A stretch of 64,000 bases of DNA from Thiorhodococcus mannitoliphagus (GTDB taxonomy: Bacteria; Pseudomonadota; Gammaproteobacteria; Chromatiales; Chromatiaceae), in contig NZ_JAAIJR010000004.1 in the NCBI RefSeq assembly GCF_010915725.1, forward strand, positions 28,645 through 92,644, in the 5' to 3' direction. This document shows positions 6,348 through 15,171 of the stretch, piece after piece. The notes below the pieces were generated by a model that saw only the letters and a program-made list of their open reading frames with translations, was not told the DNA's origin and searched no databases. Numbering within the stretch: position 1 is the first letter of the stretch; the number at the start of each line of letters is the position of its first letter. A program made the translations under genes and the position numbers.

Positions 6348-8729
6348 TCAGACATGATCGTTCTCGACCGCCCCGGCCAGCAGTCGCGCGGCCTCGGCGT
6401 CCCGCGCCCAGTGCGCGATCGGCAGCCGACCGAGAAAGGCAAGCATCCCGGCCAGGTTCTCGCGCTGCGCCCAGTAGTCGGAAAGCTCGGTCTTGAGATA
6501 GGTGAGTCCGACCTTGGCGCTTTCCTGCTCGGCGGTCTGATGGATCGCATAGAGGCAGTGACGCAGCGGTGAGGAGCCGAAGCCCTCCGTGCCCCATTCG
6601 CGGCGCTTGAATTCGCTGGCGGTGCGCAGCCGGGTCTGGTTGGCCTTACCGCTCTCGAGCATGAAGCGATAATCGCGCACCCCGAGACCACGGGCGAACT
6701 CCTGGAAGACACCGCTGCGGTAGTCGCCGTGGGATTCGACCTCCAGACACTTGAGATAGAGCTTTTCCTCGCCCGTGAGGCGCTTCCAGAGCTGGGCATC
6801 CAGCCCCGTGGGCACCAGGTAGTTGCTGGCGGTGCGGACGGCGTCCTCGATGATGCGCTCGATGGGCGACTCCTCGCCACGCTTGCGCTCGCGGGCCAGC
6901 TCGTAGGCCACGTCGATGTCCTCGATACCCCGGTATTGGGTCAGGACCCGCAGGGCGGCGGCGTAGGCGGCGAGCTGATAGTCGGCATCGGAGAAATTGG
7001 GGTCCTCGCGGTCGTCCAGCTCCAGCATGGACCTGAGCTGCAGCTCGACCTCGATCTCGACCTGGGGGACGATCTCGTCCAGGAAGGCGATGTCGTCGGA
7101 GGTCTGCTTGCGCAGCACCATGAGCACGGTGCCTTGGACGTAGTTGCCTTCCTTCAGGGCCGACTCGGTTTCTGTAGCGATGGTCCAGGCCGTGGTCACC
7201 CGCAGGCCGGCGGCCCAGAGGATCAGCGCGAGAACCGCCCAGACACCGGCGTCCTGATCGGTGAACATGACGATCTGCATGCCGTTGTCCGGCATGTGGG
7301 CGGCGAGATTGCGGTAGGCGTCGACCATGCCTTCGCGGAACGGCTTGCCGGAGCCGCGGATGGCCAGAGCGCGCTTGCTGTCGGCATACCAGTCGGGAAA
7401 GAGTTTCGGCAGGTGTTTTTCGTACCAGGCTAGAAAAAACTCTGAGAGTGCGTGGTAATTGATAGCGTCGGCGTAGGGAGGATCGGTGATCCAGATATCA
7501 TATCCAGGAAGATCCTCAAGAGCACCGTTTGGCGTAGCAACTGCCGAAGCACAAATGGACGCTGAGTTTAAAGCGTATTTAAAACTTGTCGCTAATAGAC
7601 TCATTGGCCGCGTATAGTAATTTAGCAGGGCATTAATGGCTTGGTTGGTGAAAGTTTGCCCGCCATTTTCTTTCGTTGAGTCAGCTATCCACTGGCAGAG
7701 CTTTGAGTTCCAATTGGCACACTTCCCTATTCCAAATAGCAAAGCAACCTGCAACTCTCTATTCTGCTGAGTCGAGATGTTAGCGGACAACAGCCCGTGC
7801 TCCAGCAATTGCCTCGGCGTGAAAAGATGATACCAATACGTCCATCCACGCGTCCGAATCGGCTCGTCGGTCTTGTCGCCCGACTCGATCCGTCGGCTCG
7901 GGAAATATCCCTTCGCCTGCCACTCATCGAAACGCTTCCGCAACAGCTCCAACAGCCGTGACTCACGCTCAAGATCTTCCGCATCGACCCCACGATAGAG
8001 GGTGCTCGGGATGCGGTCGGCTAGCGAATCGAGATCGGCGGTGCGCTGAACCACGACGGCACGAAGATCCTCCAAGCGCGCGCGTGCTGCATTAATCCGG
8101 ACCTTGGGCGCCTTGGCGGCTTGCAGCTCGGCCAATCCTGTCTCGGCCTGCTCCAAGGCGACGTCCTCGTCCAGCCAGTCGCGGGCGCGCAGATCGTCCA
8201 GGTCTAGACGGTCGCTCGCATCGAGAAATTCGCTCAGCCCGGCAATGGCTTGGGTCAAGGGCACCCAGTCCGGAATGGGGCGAGGGAAGGTCTCACCTTT
8301 ACGTTCATGCTGCTCCGCCCACAGCAGATCCGCAAGCCCAGGCAGACGCCAACGGATGCAGTACAGCCGTTCCTGAAAGACATCCCCCGGGCGCGGCACC
8401 AGGTCCGCGTTCTCCCAGAGGCGCAGCCCGTACTCGCAGCCGCCCTCGCCCCGCCGGTCACCCCGGATCATGCTCATGGGTGTCGATTGACCGCACTGGG
8501 GGCATTCAAGCCGCGACTTCCTGACCGTGCCGGTCTTGGCGACCTGCAGGTCGGCCGCTGTCACGCCCTGATGGATCTCGATGTCGAAGCCAGAAAGCGC
8601 GTCGTGTTGGGCACGCTGCGCTTTGCCCAACCTACGGTCCTGAACATAGCGGCGCCCCACCGAGATCAGCGCCTGCGGCACAGGGTCGGCTTGTTCCGGC
8701 GTGAGCAGCAGATGAAAGTGATTAGTCAT
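6348..8729 (-). CDS. DUF1156-type DNA methyltransferase, 5'-truncated and fused to a RAYT remnant
   Basis: The open frame has 793 codons. Residues 1-~33 (MTNHFHLLLTPEQADP... GRRYVQ) are a RAYT transposase piece and the next ~12 are encoded by a REP. From about residue 48 the protein resembles DUF1156 anti-phage methyltransferases: a zinc-knuckle-like ECPQCGQ (~75), the stretch RPGDVFQERLYCIRW, an adenine-methyltransferase catalytic motif DPPYADAINYHALSEFF (~415), and a long C-terminal region. Family members normally begin with the DUF1156 domain and a SAM-binding DPFAGGG-type motif. That part is missing here, so SAM binding and activity are doubtful. It lies upstream of the DUF433 pair and the PLD-SNF2 helicase on the same strand. 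I regard it as a decayed defence methyltransferase whose frame happens to be open. Confidence 0.8.
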   Translation of the reverse strand: MTNHFHLLLTPEQADPVPQALISVGRRYVQDRRLGKAQRAQHDALSGFDIEIHQGVTAADLQVAKTGTVRKSRLECPQCGQSTPMSMIRGDRRGEGGCEYGLRLWENADLVPRPGDVFQERLYCIRWRLPGLADLLWAEQHERKGETFPRPIPDWVPLTQAIAGLSEFLDASDRLDLDDLRARDWLDEDVALEQAETGLAELQAAKAPKVRINAARARLEDLRAVVVQRTADLDSLADRIPSTLYRGVDAEDLERESRLLELLRKRFDEWQAKGYFPSRRIESGDKTDEPIRTRGWTYWYHLFTPRQLLEHGLLSANISTQQNRELQVALLFGIGKCANWNSKLCQWIADSTKENGGQTFTNQAINALLNYYTRPMSLLATSFKYALNSASICASAVATPNGALEDLPGYDIWITDPPYADAINYHALSEFFLAWYEKHLPKLFPDWYADSKRALAIRGSGKPFREGMVDAYRNLAAHMPDNGMQIVMFTDQDAGVWAVLALILWAAGLRVTTAWTIATETESALKEGNYVQGTVLMVLRKQTSDDIAFLDEIVPQVEIEVELQLRSMLELDDREDPNFSDADYQLAAYAAALRVLTQYRGIEDIDVAYELARERKRGEESPIERIIEDAVRTASNYLVPTGLDAQLWKRLTGEEKLYLKCLEVESHGDYRSGVFQEFARGLGVRDYRFMLESGKANQTRLRTASEFKRREWGTEGFGSSPLRHCLYAIHQTAEQESAKVGLTYLKTELSDYWAQRENLAGMLAFLGRLPIAHWARDAEAARLLAGAVENDHV
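8606..8635 (-). repeat. REP-like palindrome, copy 2
   Basis: Inverted relative to copy 1 at 6314-6343. Its reverse complement carries GTAGGTTGGGCAAAGCGCAG, one base different from copy 1. It lies exactly at the junction between the RAYT fragment and the DUF1156-derived sequence, so it is the likely recombination point for the truncation. Confidence 0.75.
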
Positions 8730-8735
8730 CAGAAC
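8631..8735 (-). mobile_element. REP-associated tyrosine transposase (RAYT) remnant
   Basis: The minus strand reads VLMTNHFHLLLTPEQ then ALISVGRRYVQ, the HUH (H-F-H) core of RAYT/TnpA_REP proteins. The N-terminal part of the transposase is missing (an in-frame stop precedes VLM) and so is everything after YVQ, including the catalytic tyrosine region. It is bounded by a MITE on one side and a REP on the other. Confidence 0.75.
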
Positions 8736-8842
8736 CTAAGAGGGTGTCCATCAATTGTTTCCCGATGCGAGCGATGCCGCCCGAAATCCCCCCTAGCCCC
8801 CCTTTGCGAAAGGGGGGAAGTTGTTGATGGACGCTTTCTCAG
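8736..8842 (+). repeat. 107-bp MITE-like element, copy A
   Basis: The ends are inverted: CTAAGagggTGTCCATCAA at the left and TTGATGGACGCTTTCTCAG at the right. Inside is a second palindrome, a C-run (cccccctagcccccc) followed by tttgcgaaaggggggaa. Near-identical copies lie at 19910-20017 and, inverted, at 29018-29124. It encodes nothing and depends on a transposase in trans. It abuts the RAYT remnant. Confidence 0.85.
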
Positions 8843-9077
8843 CGTGCAGTCGGCAGCGCTCGCGCTCGCGGGCTTCGCGCAGCCCGTCAAGATAGGCGAG
8901 AGTGAAGCCACACGCCACGCAGGCGGCAACTGGCGCCACTGTGGACCATGCACCTCTCGGCAGCGGATAGCACGTGGGATGGGGCGTGCATCCGCCTATG
9001 GCTTGGCATCCGTCCACGAATCTGGGACGATCACGACAACTCCCAAGGAGCCTGTCTGAGCGTCGGCCCTCGAGCGA
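8843..9077. other. intergenic region upstream of cas3
   Basis: Together with the MITE this is the 348-bp gap between the divergent defence block and the cas operon. I see no convincing gene. The short AAGGAGCCTGTC motif near 9047-9058 matches the end sequence of the element at 28710-28875 and may be a scar of it. The cas promoter must lie here, but no clear -35/-10 hexamers stand out. Confidence 0.4.
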
Positions 9078-11861
9078 TTGACTGCAAACTCGGCCGCTAG
9101 CACCGACCCGCTGACCGGCCAAGAAGCGACACAACAAGGACGTCCGCCTGCGCGAATGACGATTCCAGCCTTTGCACAGATCACTGGGCACGCGCCCTAC
9201 CCCTGGCAGGAGCGCCTCTACGCGAGCCTGCTTGCCGGGACACTCCCGACGGCCGCCGACGTCAGTACGGGCGGCGGCAAGACAACGGCCGTCCTGCTCC
9301 ACCTTATCGCCCTAGCCAACGGGGCCCCTCTAGCCCGGCGCATCGCCTATGTCGTGGACCGCCGAGCTGTCGTGGACCAGACGGCCAGCGTCATCCGCCA
9401 TTGGGTCGAGCGCCTGACCAGCTGTCCGGATCTCGTCCGTCGCTTCGATGATCTTGCCGCTTTTCCTGCCAAGGCGCCTGTGATTATTGGCGTCCTGCGG
9501 GGCGGACTCGCCGACGACAGCGAATGGCGCCTGGATCCAGCGCGTCCAGCGGTGCTCGTCGGCACGGTCGACATGATCGGATCACGGCTGTTGTTCTCTG
9601 GCTACGGTAACGGCCGCTCGCGCCGTGCGATGGATGCTGGACTGCTGGGCCAAGACACGGCGCTCTATCTGGATGAGGCGCATCTCTCCCCCGGATTCGT
9701 GGGCCTCATCCGCGCACTGGAGGGGCAGCGTATCGATGGTCCGCGTCCGGGCTTCCGCGGGATGACCCTCTCGGCGACGGACACGGCAAGCGGCAACGTC
9801 CTGCGCCTGGACGCCGCCGACTTGGCCCACCCGGAGCTTCGCCGACGCCTGGACGTTCCCAAGATGCTGCAACTGGAAAGCGCCCCCGATCGCGCGACAC
9901 GCCTCCAGCGGATGGTCGAACTGGCAGCCGAGCTGTCTGGCTCTGTCGTGCTCTACGTCCGCACCGTGCGCGATGCCATCGCCCTCTACAACGGGCTTCG
10001 CAAACGGCTCAAGGGGCAAGCAGAGCGGATCGGAATCCTGACGGGCACCTTACGCGGTGCCGAGCGCGAGACCTTCGCCGCGTCCTCCGTATGGCAGGCC
10101 TTTCAGCCGCAACGCCTTCGCGGCACTGAAAGCTATTGGTTGATTGCAACGGCCGCCGGAGAGGTTGGCGTCGATCTCGATGCCGATCACGCCGTCATGG
10201 ATCTCGCCCCCATGGATGCCATGATCCAGCGTCTGGGCCGCGTGAGCCGAACCGGTCACAGGGCGGCACAGGTGCTCGTCGTCATTGATACCGGGGCACT
10301 CGATAAGATCAACAAACGGCTGGAGGACTTCGAGCGCAAGGCACAAAAACCCGTGGAGGCCGCCCAGGAAAAGGTCGAAGAGGCTCGCGCCAAGCTCGAA
10401 GCATTGGAAGCTGAGCCAAAGACCGCGACCAAGAAGCGAGCCGCTGCCGAGAAAGCCCTCGAGAAGCAGCAGGCCAAGCTCCAACAAGCGCTCGAACAGA
10501 AGGCAGAGGCCGAGCCACCGCCCAGCGAGATCGCGCTCACCCGCACGGTGCAGTTGCTGGAGACGCTGACCGACGTTTCTCCCAGTGCGCTGCGACACAT
10601 TCCAGCCGACCAACTAGCCGCCGCGTCTGAGCAACGCGCAACGCCAGTACCGCTCCACCCGGAGACGGTGCAGGCCCTTTCATTGACAGCGGCCCATGTG
10701 GAGGTCCCGCTCGAGCCGCTGCTTCATGGCGTGAGCCTCGAGCCCGAGGCGCCAGACGTCTATCTCTGCTGGCGCTGGGACGTGCCGCAGCTCGTCGCTG
10801 CCGGCGCCGCGGCGGCCGTCGACGCCCTGGCACTGTTCCGGCCGGAGCCGCAAGAGCTGGCGCGCGTGCCGATTCAGACAGCAAACGAGCTGCTTGCCGC
10901 CGCCGTCAAGCGCTGTGCTGAGCTACCACTGCTGATCCGTGACGCTCGGGGACGCATTCAGGCACACCAGCTCAAAGCCGAGGAACGGCTCCCCGCCCTC
11001 GCCTACGCAACGCTCTTTCTGCCCAGCCACGCCGGCGGCCTGCGCGACGGCCTGCCTGATCCCAAGTCGGCCGCTCCCGTCGAGGACGTCGCTGACACCA
11101 CCGAGCGCATGCGTCTGGCTCCGGGTGATACACCGCCGGATTGGATCGACGCGGCAACCACGCTCAGCATTCCAATCCCAGACGCTGAGAACGGTGCCGA
11201 TCTCGACGAGGCGGATGCTCGGGAGCTGGTTTATGTCGTGCGCCATTACGATGCCGCCCTGGCCGGCGAGGATTCGGATATCACCCGCCTCGCCCTCAAG
11301 CCTCAGACGTTGGAGGATCACAGTCAGCGCGTCAGCGCAGCCGCCAGGCGCATCGGTGAAGCGCTTGCACTGCCTCCAGCGCTCCTCGAGAGCCTCGCCG
11401 CGGCTAGCGCAGGGCATGACAGCGGCAAGGGGCTACGTCTGTGGCAACGGGCAGCGAGCGTCAACGGTGGAACCCCGATGGCCAAGGCACGCCATGGCCG
11501 ATTCCGACCTGCCCTTCTGGGAGGCTATCGCCATGAGTTCGGATCGCTGACCGACGCCGAGCGAGCTGGTGCAGATGAACTCACCTTGCATCTGATCGCG
11601 GCCCATCACGGCTGGAGCCGCCCAGGCTTCCCGGACAGGCGCCAGTGGGGCCCTGAGCTGCCACCAGAGCTTGCTACCACAGCCGCCCAAGCGGCCGCCG
11701 CACGCTACGGACAGCTCCAGGCCCAGCTTGGCCCCTGGCAGCTCGCTTGGCTCGAGGCCTTGCTGAAAGCGGCGGATGCCTTCGTCTCAGCCGGCCGTGA
11801 TCAGCACAACGGCATCGTCATGGCGGATACCGAGGACAAGGCCCATGCAGTGGACCATTGA
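9078..11861 (+). CDS. cas3: Cas3 helicase-nuclease, type I-G (formerly I-U)
   Basis: 927 residues from a TTG; an ATG at 9156 (MTIPAFAQITGHAPYPWQ) is an equally good start. Helicase motifs come first: STGGGKT (63-69), LDEAH (~198), GVDLDADHAVMDLAPMDAMI and QRLGRVSRTG. The HD nuclease is at the C-terminus (GHDSGK ~780, AAHHGW ~842), the helicase-then-HD order typical of subtype I-G. A charged, Ala/Glu/Lys-rich segment at about 411-484 looks like a long coiled coil inserted after the second helicase domain. Cas3 is recruited by Cascade to unwind and degrade target DNA. First gene of the cas operon; its end overlaps the next start by 17 nt. Confidence 0.93.
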   Translation: MTANSAASTDPLTGQEATQQGRPPARMTIPAFAQITGHAPYPWQERLYASLLAGTLPTAADVSTGGGKTTAVLLHLIALANGAPLARRIAYVVDRRAVVDQTASVIRHWVERLTSCPDLVRRFDDLAAFPAKAPVIIGVLRGGLADDSEWRLDPARPAVLVGTVDMIGSRLLFSGYGNGRSRRAMDAGLLGQDTALYLDEAHLSPGFVGLIRALEGQRIDGPRPGFRGMTLSATDTASGNVLRLDAADLAHPELRRRLDVPKMLQLESAPDRATRLQRMVELAAELSGSVVLYVRTVRDAIALYNGLRKRLKGQAERIGILTGTLRGAERETFAASSVWQAFQPQRLRGTESYWLIATAAGEVGVDLDADHAVMDLAPMDAMIQRLGRVSRTGHRAAQVLVVIDTGALDKINKRLEDFERKAQKPVEAAQEKVEEARAKLEALEAEPKTATKKRAAAEKALEKQQAKLQQALEQKAEAEPPPSEIALTRTVQLLETLTDVSPSALRHIPADQLAAASEQRATPVPLHPETVQALSLTAAHVEVPLEPLLHGVSLEPEAPDVYLCWRWDVPQLVAAGAAAAVDALALFRPEPQELARVPIQTANELLAAAVKRCAELPLLIRDARGRIQAHQLKAEERLPALAYATLFLPSHAGGLRDGLPDPKSAAPVEDVADTTERMRLAPGDTPPDWIDAATTLSIPIPDAENGADLDEADARELVYVVRHYDAALAGEDSDITRLALKPQTLEDHSQRVSAAARRIGEALALPPALLESLAAASAGHDSGKGLRLWQRAASVNGGTPMAKARHGRFRPALLGGYRHEFGSLTDAERAGADELTLHLIAAHHGWSRPGFPDRRQWGPELPPELATTAAQAAAARYGQLQAQLGPWQLAWLEALLKAADAFVSAGRDQHNGIVMADTEDKAHAVDH

Positions 11862-12504
11862 TCCCACCAACCTCGGCGAGGTGCTTGCCTGCGCCGGCAT
11901 TGCACGGCTCGCCTGGATGAGGGACTCGACCGCTGAGACAGGCTTCGAGGACACCACCTTCGTGGCGCCGGACAGCGCTCTGGATACGCTGACACCCTCG
12001 CTCTCAGAAACCGCGACAGGACTCAAGCTCTGCGGGCTGGACATCGACTGGTGGCAACCCTGGGGGCTCAATGCAGGGCTCAAGAACTGGGCCGGTCAGC
12101 AGACCGCGTTGACCGTGCACCGACACTCGGTCCAACAGGCCTCTTCCCGAGCACCCGCTGATTGGCCAGCCTTCAGTGCTCCCGCACGCGGACAGCTCTA
12201 CGTCGATGCACTCGGCATGTGGGACGCCCAGGGTATTGGCTGGTCGCTAAACGAGCAGCCCCAGCACCAGATCGCCGGCCGGCCGTGGCTTGAGATCCTG
12301 GCTTCCCTTGGACTGCAGGCCTTCTCGGTGGCAGGCAACCGTCACGACGGCTTCGTCTACCACCTCTGGCGACCCGCACCGCTCCCGCTGGCAGTCGCCG
12401 CTTTCGGCGGCCACGGCCCCAGCATCTACAGCCTGCGCGGATACCGTGCCCCAACTGACAAATCCGGCAAGGTGACCTATCTCCTGTCGGCTCACCCACT
12501 CTGA
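11845..12504 (+). CDS. csb3: Cas8-like subunit, Csb3/GSU0052-type (short)
   Basis: 219 residues starting MQWTIDPTNLGEVLACAGIA. The opening 'DPTNLGEVLACAG' resembles the start of the GSU0052/Csb3 family of I-G systems, and the gene sits in the expected place between cas3 and csb1. It is presumed to be the large-subunit equivalent that recognises the PAM. The ATG lies 17 nt inside the end of cas3, so translation is coupled. The protein seems short for a large subunit. The C-terminus (GHGPSIYSLRGYRAP) carries no motif I can assign. Family call from context plus N-terminus. Confidence 0.75.
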   Translation: MQWTIDPTNLGEVLACAGIARLAWMRDSTAETGFEDTTFVAPDSALDTLTPSLSETATGLKLCGLDIDWWQPWGLNAGLKNWAGQQTALTVHRHSVQQASSRAPADWPAFSAPARGQLYVDALGMWDAQGIGWSLNEQPQHQIAGRPWLEILASLGLQAFSVAGNRHDGFVYHLWRPAPLPLAVAAFGGHGPSIYSLRGYRAPTDKSGKVTYLLSAHPL

Positions 12505-12525
12505 CCGCTCGACAAGGATTTCACG

Positions 12526-13548
12526 ATGCAACTCAGCACCATCATCACGACACCTGAGATCGTCGCAATCACGATGCGGCGGACCTTGGCGCCGCTTGAC
12601 GGCGCGGACGTTCCCATCTTTCCACCAACCTATCCGCCCCCGGAGCGCGGCCAACACCGCTTCGAGACGCCCTACACCGTCAACCAGCTGCGCGATGGCA
12701 CCTTGATTGCCGACTTGGACTCCGTTCAATCGCAGGCCAATCGGATGGAGGCAGCCTTCAGCGGCCCCCTCGCTGACCGGGTGCCGCAGCATACCGTCGT
12801 GGCCGGCGATCACAGCGTTCCCCTCAGTGAGCTACCGCACCGGATCGCGGACGCGGCCGCGCGAGCAACCGATCTGCGCGATCAAATCCGCGCCGCCATG
12901 CTGGCCTATGCGGCAGGCGATCCGGCGCCCGTCGCCCAGCTCTGCCCGACCGCACTCGTCTATGGCGCCTGGGATAGCCGCGATACGCGCATCAACATCC
13001 CCCGAGCCATTCGCTCCGAGATCCGCGCACACGACATCTCGATCGCGACGCGCTCGGCGCAGTTCACCGGGACCTTCGATGCCGAAGAGCTGGAGTTGAA
13101 CGCCACTGAATGGAAGAAGGGCGCCAACATCGGCTTTGCTCCGACACCCTCGGTCAACGCACATGGTGGCATCTACGTGCATGGCGAGATCATCCATACA
13201 GCCTCGATCTCGCTGTCCCCGCTGCGGCGAGCAAAGGACTCCGTCTTAAGCGCCTATCTGCTGGGGCTGGCGCTCGCGGGACTGCTGCACGCGATGCGCG
13301 AGACACGGCTGCGTGTTGGATGCGAGCTGATTCCGGAAGGACCCACGCAGTGGCAGCTGGTCAACGCGGATGGACAAAAGAAGCCTCTCGAGGTGACCAC
13401 CAAGGACATTGAAGCCCAGCTAGGAGCCGCAGCCACAGCTTGGGCGACGGCGGCCGGCGTCACACTCGGTGGCCCAGCAGTCCACCATCAATACGACCCC
13501 AAAGCGGGCAAGGCCGCGATCAAGGCCGCCGAAAAGAGTCAGGACTGA
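12526..13548 (+). CDS. csb1: Csb1 (Cas7 backbone subunit), GSU0053 family
   Basis: 340 residues. Diagnostic stretches are VQSQANRMEAAF (~68), VYGAWDSRDTRINIPRAIRSE (~145) and IHTASISLSPLRR (~224), all typical of the I-G RAMP protein Csb1/Cas7. It should polymerise along the crRNA as the Cascade backbone. It starts 21 nt after the csb3 stop and ends 4 nt before the csb2 ATG, so it belongs to the same transcript. Length is normal for the family. Confidence 0.92.
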   Translation: MQLSTIITTPEIVAITMRRTLAPLDGADVPIFPPTYPPPERGQHRFETPYTVNQLRDGTLIADLDSVQSQANRMEAAFSGPLADRVPQHTVVAGDHSVPLSELPHRIADAAARATDLRDQIRAAMLAYAAGDPAPVAQLCPTALVYGAWDSRDTRINIPRAIRSEIRAHDISIATRSAQFTGTFDAEELELNATEWKKGANIGFAPTPSVNAHGGIYVHGEIIHTASISLSPLRRAKDSVLSAYLLGLALAGLLHAMRETRLRVGCELIPEGPTQWQLVNADGQKKPLEVTTKDIEAQLGAAATAWATAAGVTLGGPAVHHQYDPKAGKAAIKAAEKSQD

Positions 13549-13552
13549 CTCC

Positions 13553-14947
13553 ATGCGCATTCGCGTTACCTGGCTGGACCGCGCCTATCACGGGCAGGAG
13601 TGGCCGCCCTCACCCTTGCGTCTCTACTCGGCGCTCGTGGCCGGCGCTGGGTCCACCTGTATGACGGATCCGCAGTTCAAAGCAGCCCTCGAGCACCTGG
13701 CAAGGCTGGATCCGCCGACCATCTATGCGCCGACGACCATAGAGCTTGGACCGACCGCAGCCTCGGTTCCGAACAATGATGGCGACGTCATTCTCGGCTT
13801 CCAGGCCCGAGGGGACGACGCCGGAGCACGTCGCAAGACGAGCAAGCTGCGGACGATCCGGGTGCGTCATCGCCACCAAATCGAGGGCGAAGGCGCTGTC
13901 ACCTATGTCTGGACACCAAACTCGACAACGCCCGATCACAGGCAGGGACTGAACCGGCTCGCCGCCGGCCTGACGGCGTTGGGGCAAGGCATCGACACCG
14001 CCTGGGCATCCGTCGAAGTGGATAGTGATCGGCCCGACGGCCTGCGCTGGGAGCCCAACGCGCAGGGAGCGCACCAGTTAACCGTCCCCTATGACGGGGT
14101 TCTGGATGTCCTCGAGGAACGCTATCAGGCGTCACGCCGCCGCATTGCGGTAGACGGCACCGTTCGCATGGTTCCTGAGCCCCAACATCGGCAGATCCCC
14201 TATCGCTGCGAGCTTGATCCGCCGCGGCGCCGCTGGACGCTCATGTCGCTGCGTACCCTGGAGGACGGGCAATGGTCTGCCCCGGGGAATGCGGCCACGG
14301 CAGTCGCTGCCATGACCCGGCATGCCGTTCATCAGGCCGCGCAGCGCGCAGGTCTGGGGCGCGAGATCATCGCCGCCTTGATGGGCCACGGGGACGACAG
14401 GCAGCGGATTCTGACCTCGCCGATACCCAACGTCGGACATGTCTATGCGGACGGCCGCATTCGGCGTGTCCTGTTAACGGCGCCGCTAACGCTGGACCTC
14501 GAGATCTGGCGGGCGGTGACCTACCGCCTCATCGGCGCAGAGCTATCACCGCCTGAAGCGCCCCCAGCGGCCATGCTGGCCCCCACCGACCAAGGCGATC
14601 GGCTGCAGCATCGCTATCTCGGAACGGCCAGCACCTGGACGAGCGCGACACCTGTCATTTTGCCGGGCTTCGATACCAACCGCCGAGGCAAGCCGCGTCC
14701 TCAGAAGGCCGTTCGCCGCTTGCTCGCCTATTCCGGTATCGATCCAGCACTGGTTGAGACAGTCACTTTCGAGCCAGCGCCAATCCTGCGCGGGGCAATG
14801 CGGGGCGCAGACGCTCAACCGCCGCGACACTTGGCGCACTGGCCGCGTGTTCATCTCTCGATTCAGTGGCGCGTGCCCGTTACCGGCCCCCTGGCGCTGG
14901 GAGCTGGCGTCGGCTATGGATACGGAGTACTCATGGCTGCCGCCTGA
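13553..14947 (+). CDS. csb2: Csb2 (Cas5-Cas6 fusion), GSU0054 family
   Basis: 464 residues from MRIRVTWLDRAYHGQEWPPSP. The upstream in-frame ATG lies inside csb1 and is rejected. The N-terminal RAMP domain resembles Cas5. The C-terminus ends in a glycine-rich Cas6-like loop (GPLALGAGVGYGYG), preceded by HWPRVHLSIQW. In subtype I-G this protein caps the 5' handle and processes the precursor crRNA. His-containing segments (MTRHAVHQAAQ, HLAHWPRVH) are candidate Cas6 active-site regions. It is the last cas gene: only a 224-bp leader separates it from the array, where cas4-cas1 and cas2 would be expected. Confidence 0.92.
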   Translation: MRIRVTWLDRAYHGQEWPPSPLRLYSALVAGAGSTCMTDPQFKAALEHLARLDPPTIYAPTTIELGPTAASVPNNDGDVILGFQARGDDAGARRKTSKLRTIRVRHRHQIEGEGAVTYVWTPNSTTPDHRQGLNRLAAGLTALGQGIDTAWASVEVDSDRPDGLRWEPNAQGAHQLTVPYDGVLDVLEERYQASRRRIAVDGTVRMVPEPQHRQIPYRCELDPPRRRWTLMSLRTLEDGQWSAPGNAATAVAAMTRHAVHQAAQRAGLGREIIAALMGHGDDRQRILTSPIPNVGHVYADGRIRRVLLTAPLTLDLEIWRAVTYRLIGAELSPPEAPPAAMLAPTDQGDRLQHRYLGTASTWTSATPVILPGFDTNRRGKPRPQKAVRRLLAYSGIDPALVETVTFEPAPILRGAMRGADAQPPRHLAHWPRVHLSIQWRVPVTGPLALGAGVGYGYGVLMAAA

Positions 14948-15171
14948 GAAAGGCACGCCTTGGCTGGCTCTCAGTAAGCAGATCGACCGTCCCGCGCGAA
15001 CCCCAAGCGACCGCGAAATACCCGGCAGGTTCGCGCTTAAGAGCCATCTTTATGAATCATCAGGTTACAGGCGCACGTCGATACGCGCTGGACCACGATG
15101 GAGGCCAATGGCAATAGGTTCGCGCAAAGCGGGCAACTTTTTGTTGATAATCAAGCGGCCAAAGCTGAGGG
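14948..15171 (+). promoter_or_regulatory. CRISPR leader
   Basis: A non-coding 224-bp stretch between csb2 and the first perfect repeat. It contains AT-rich patches, including a TTTTTGTTGATAATC segment about 30 bp before the first repeat whose GATAAT could serve as a -10 box. Leader polarity is supported by the degenerate repeat at the other end of the array and by repeat structure. Confidence 0.6.

Noticed and set aside
8729..8953. A 74-codon minus-strand frame near the RAYT remnant, considered as the missing transposase N-terminus
   Set aside because: It runs through MITE copy A and does not match RAYT N-termini.
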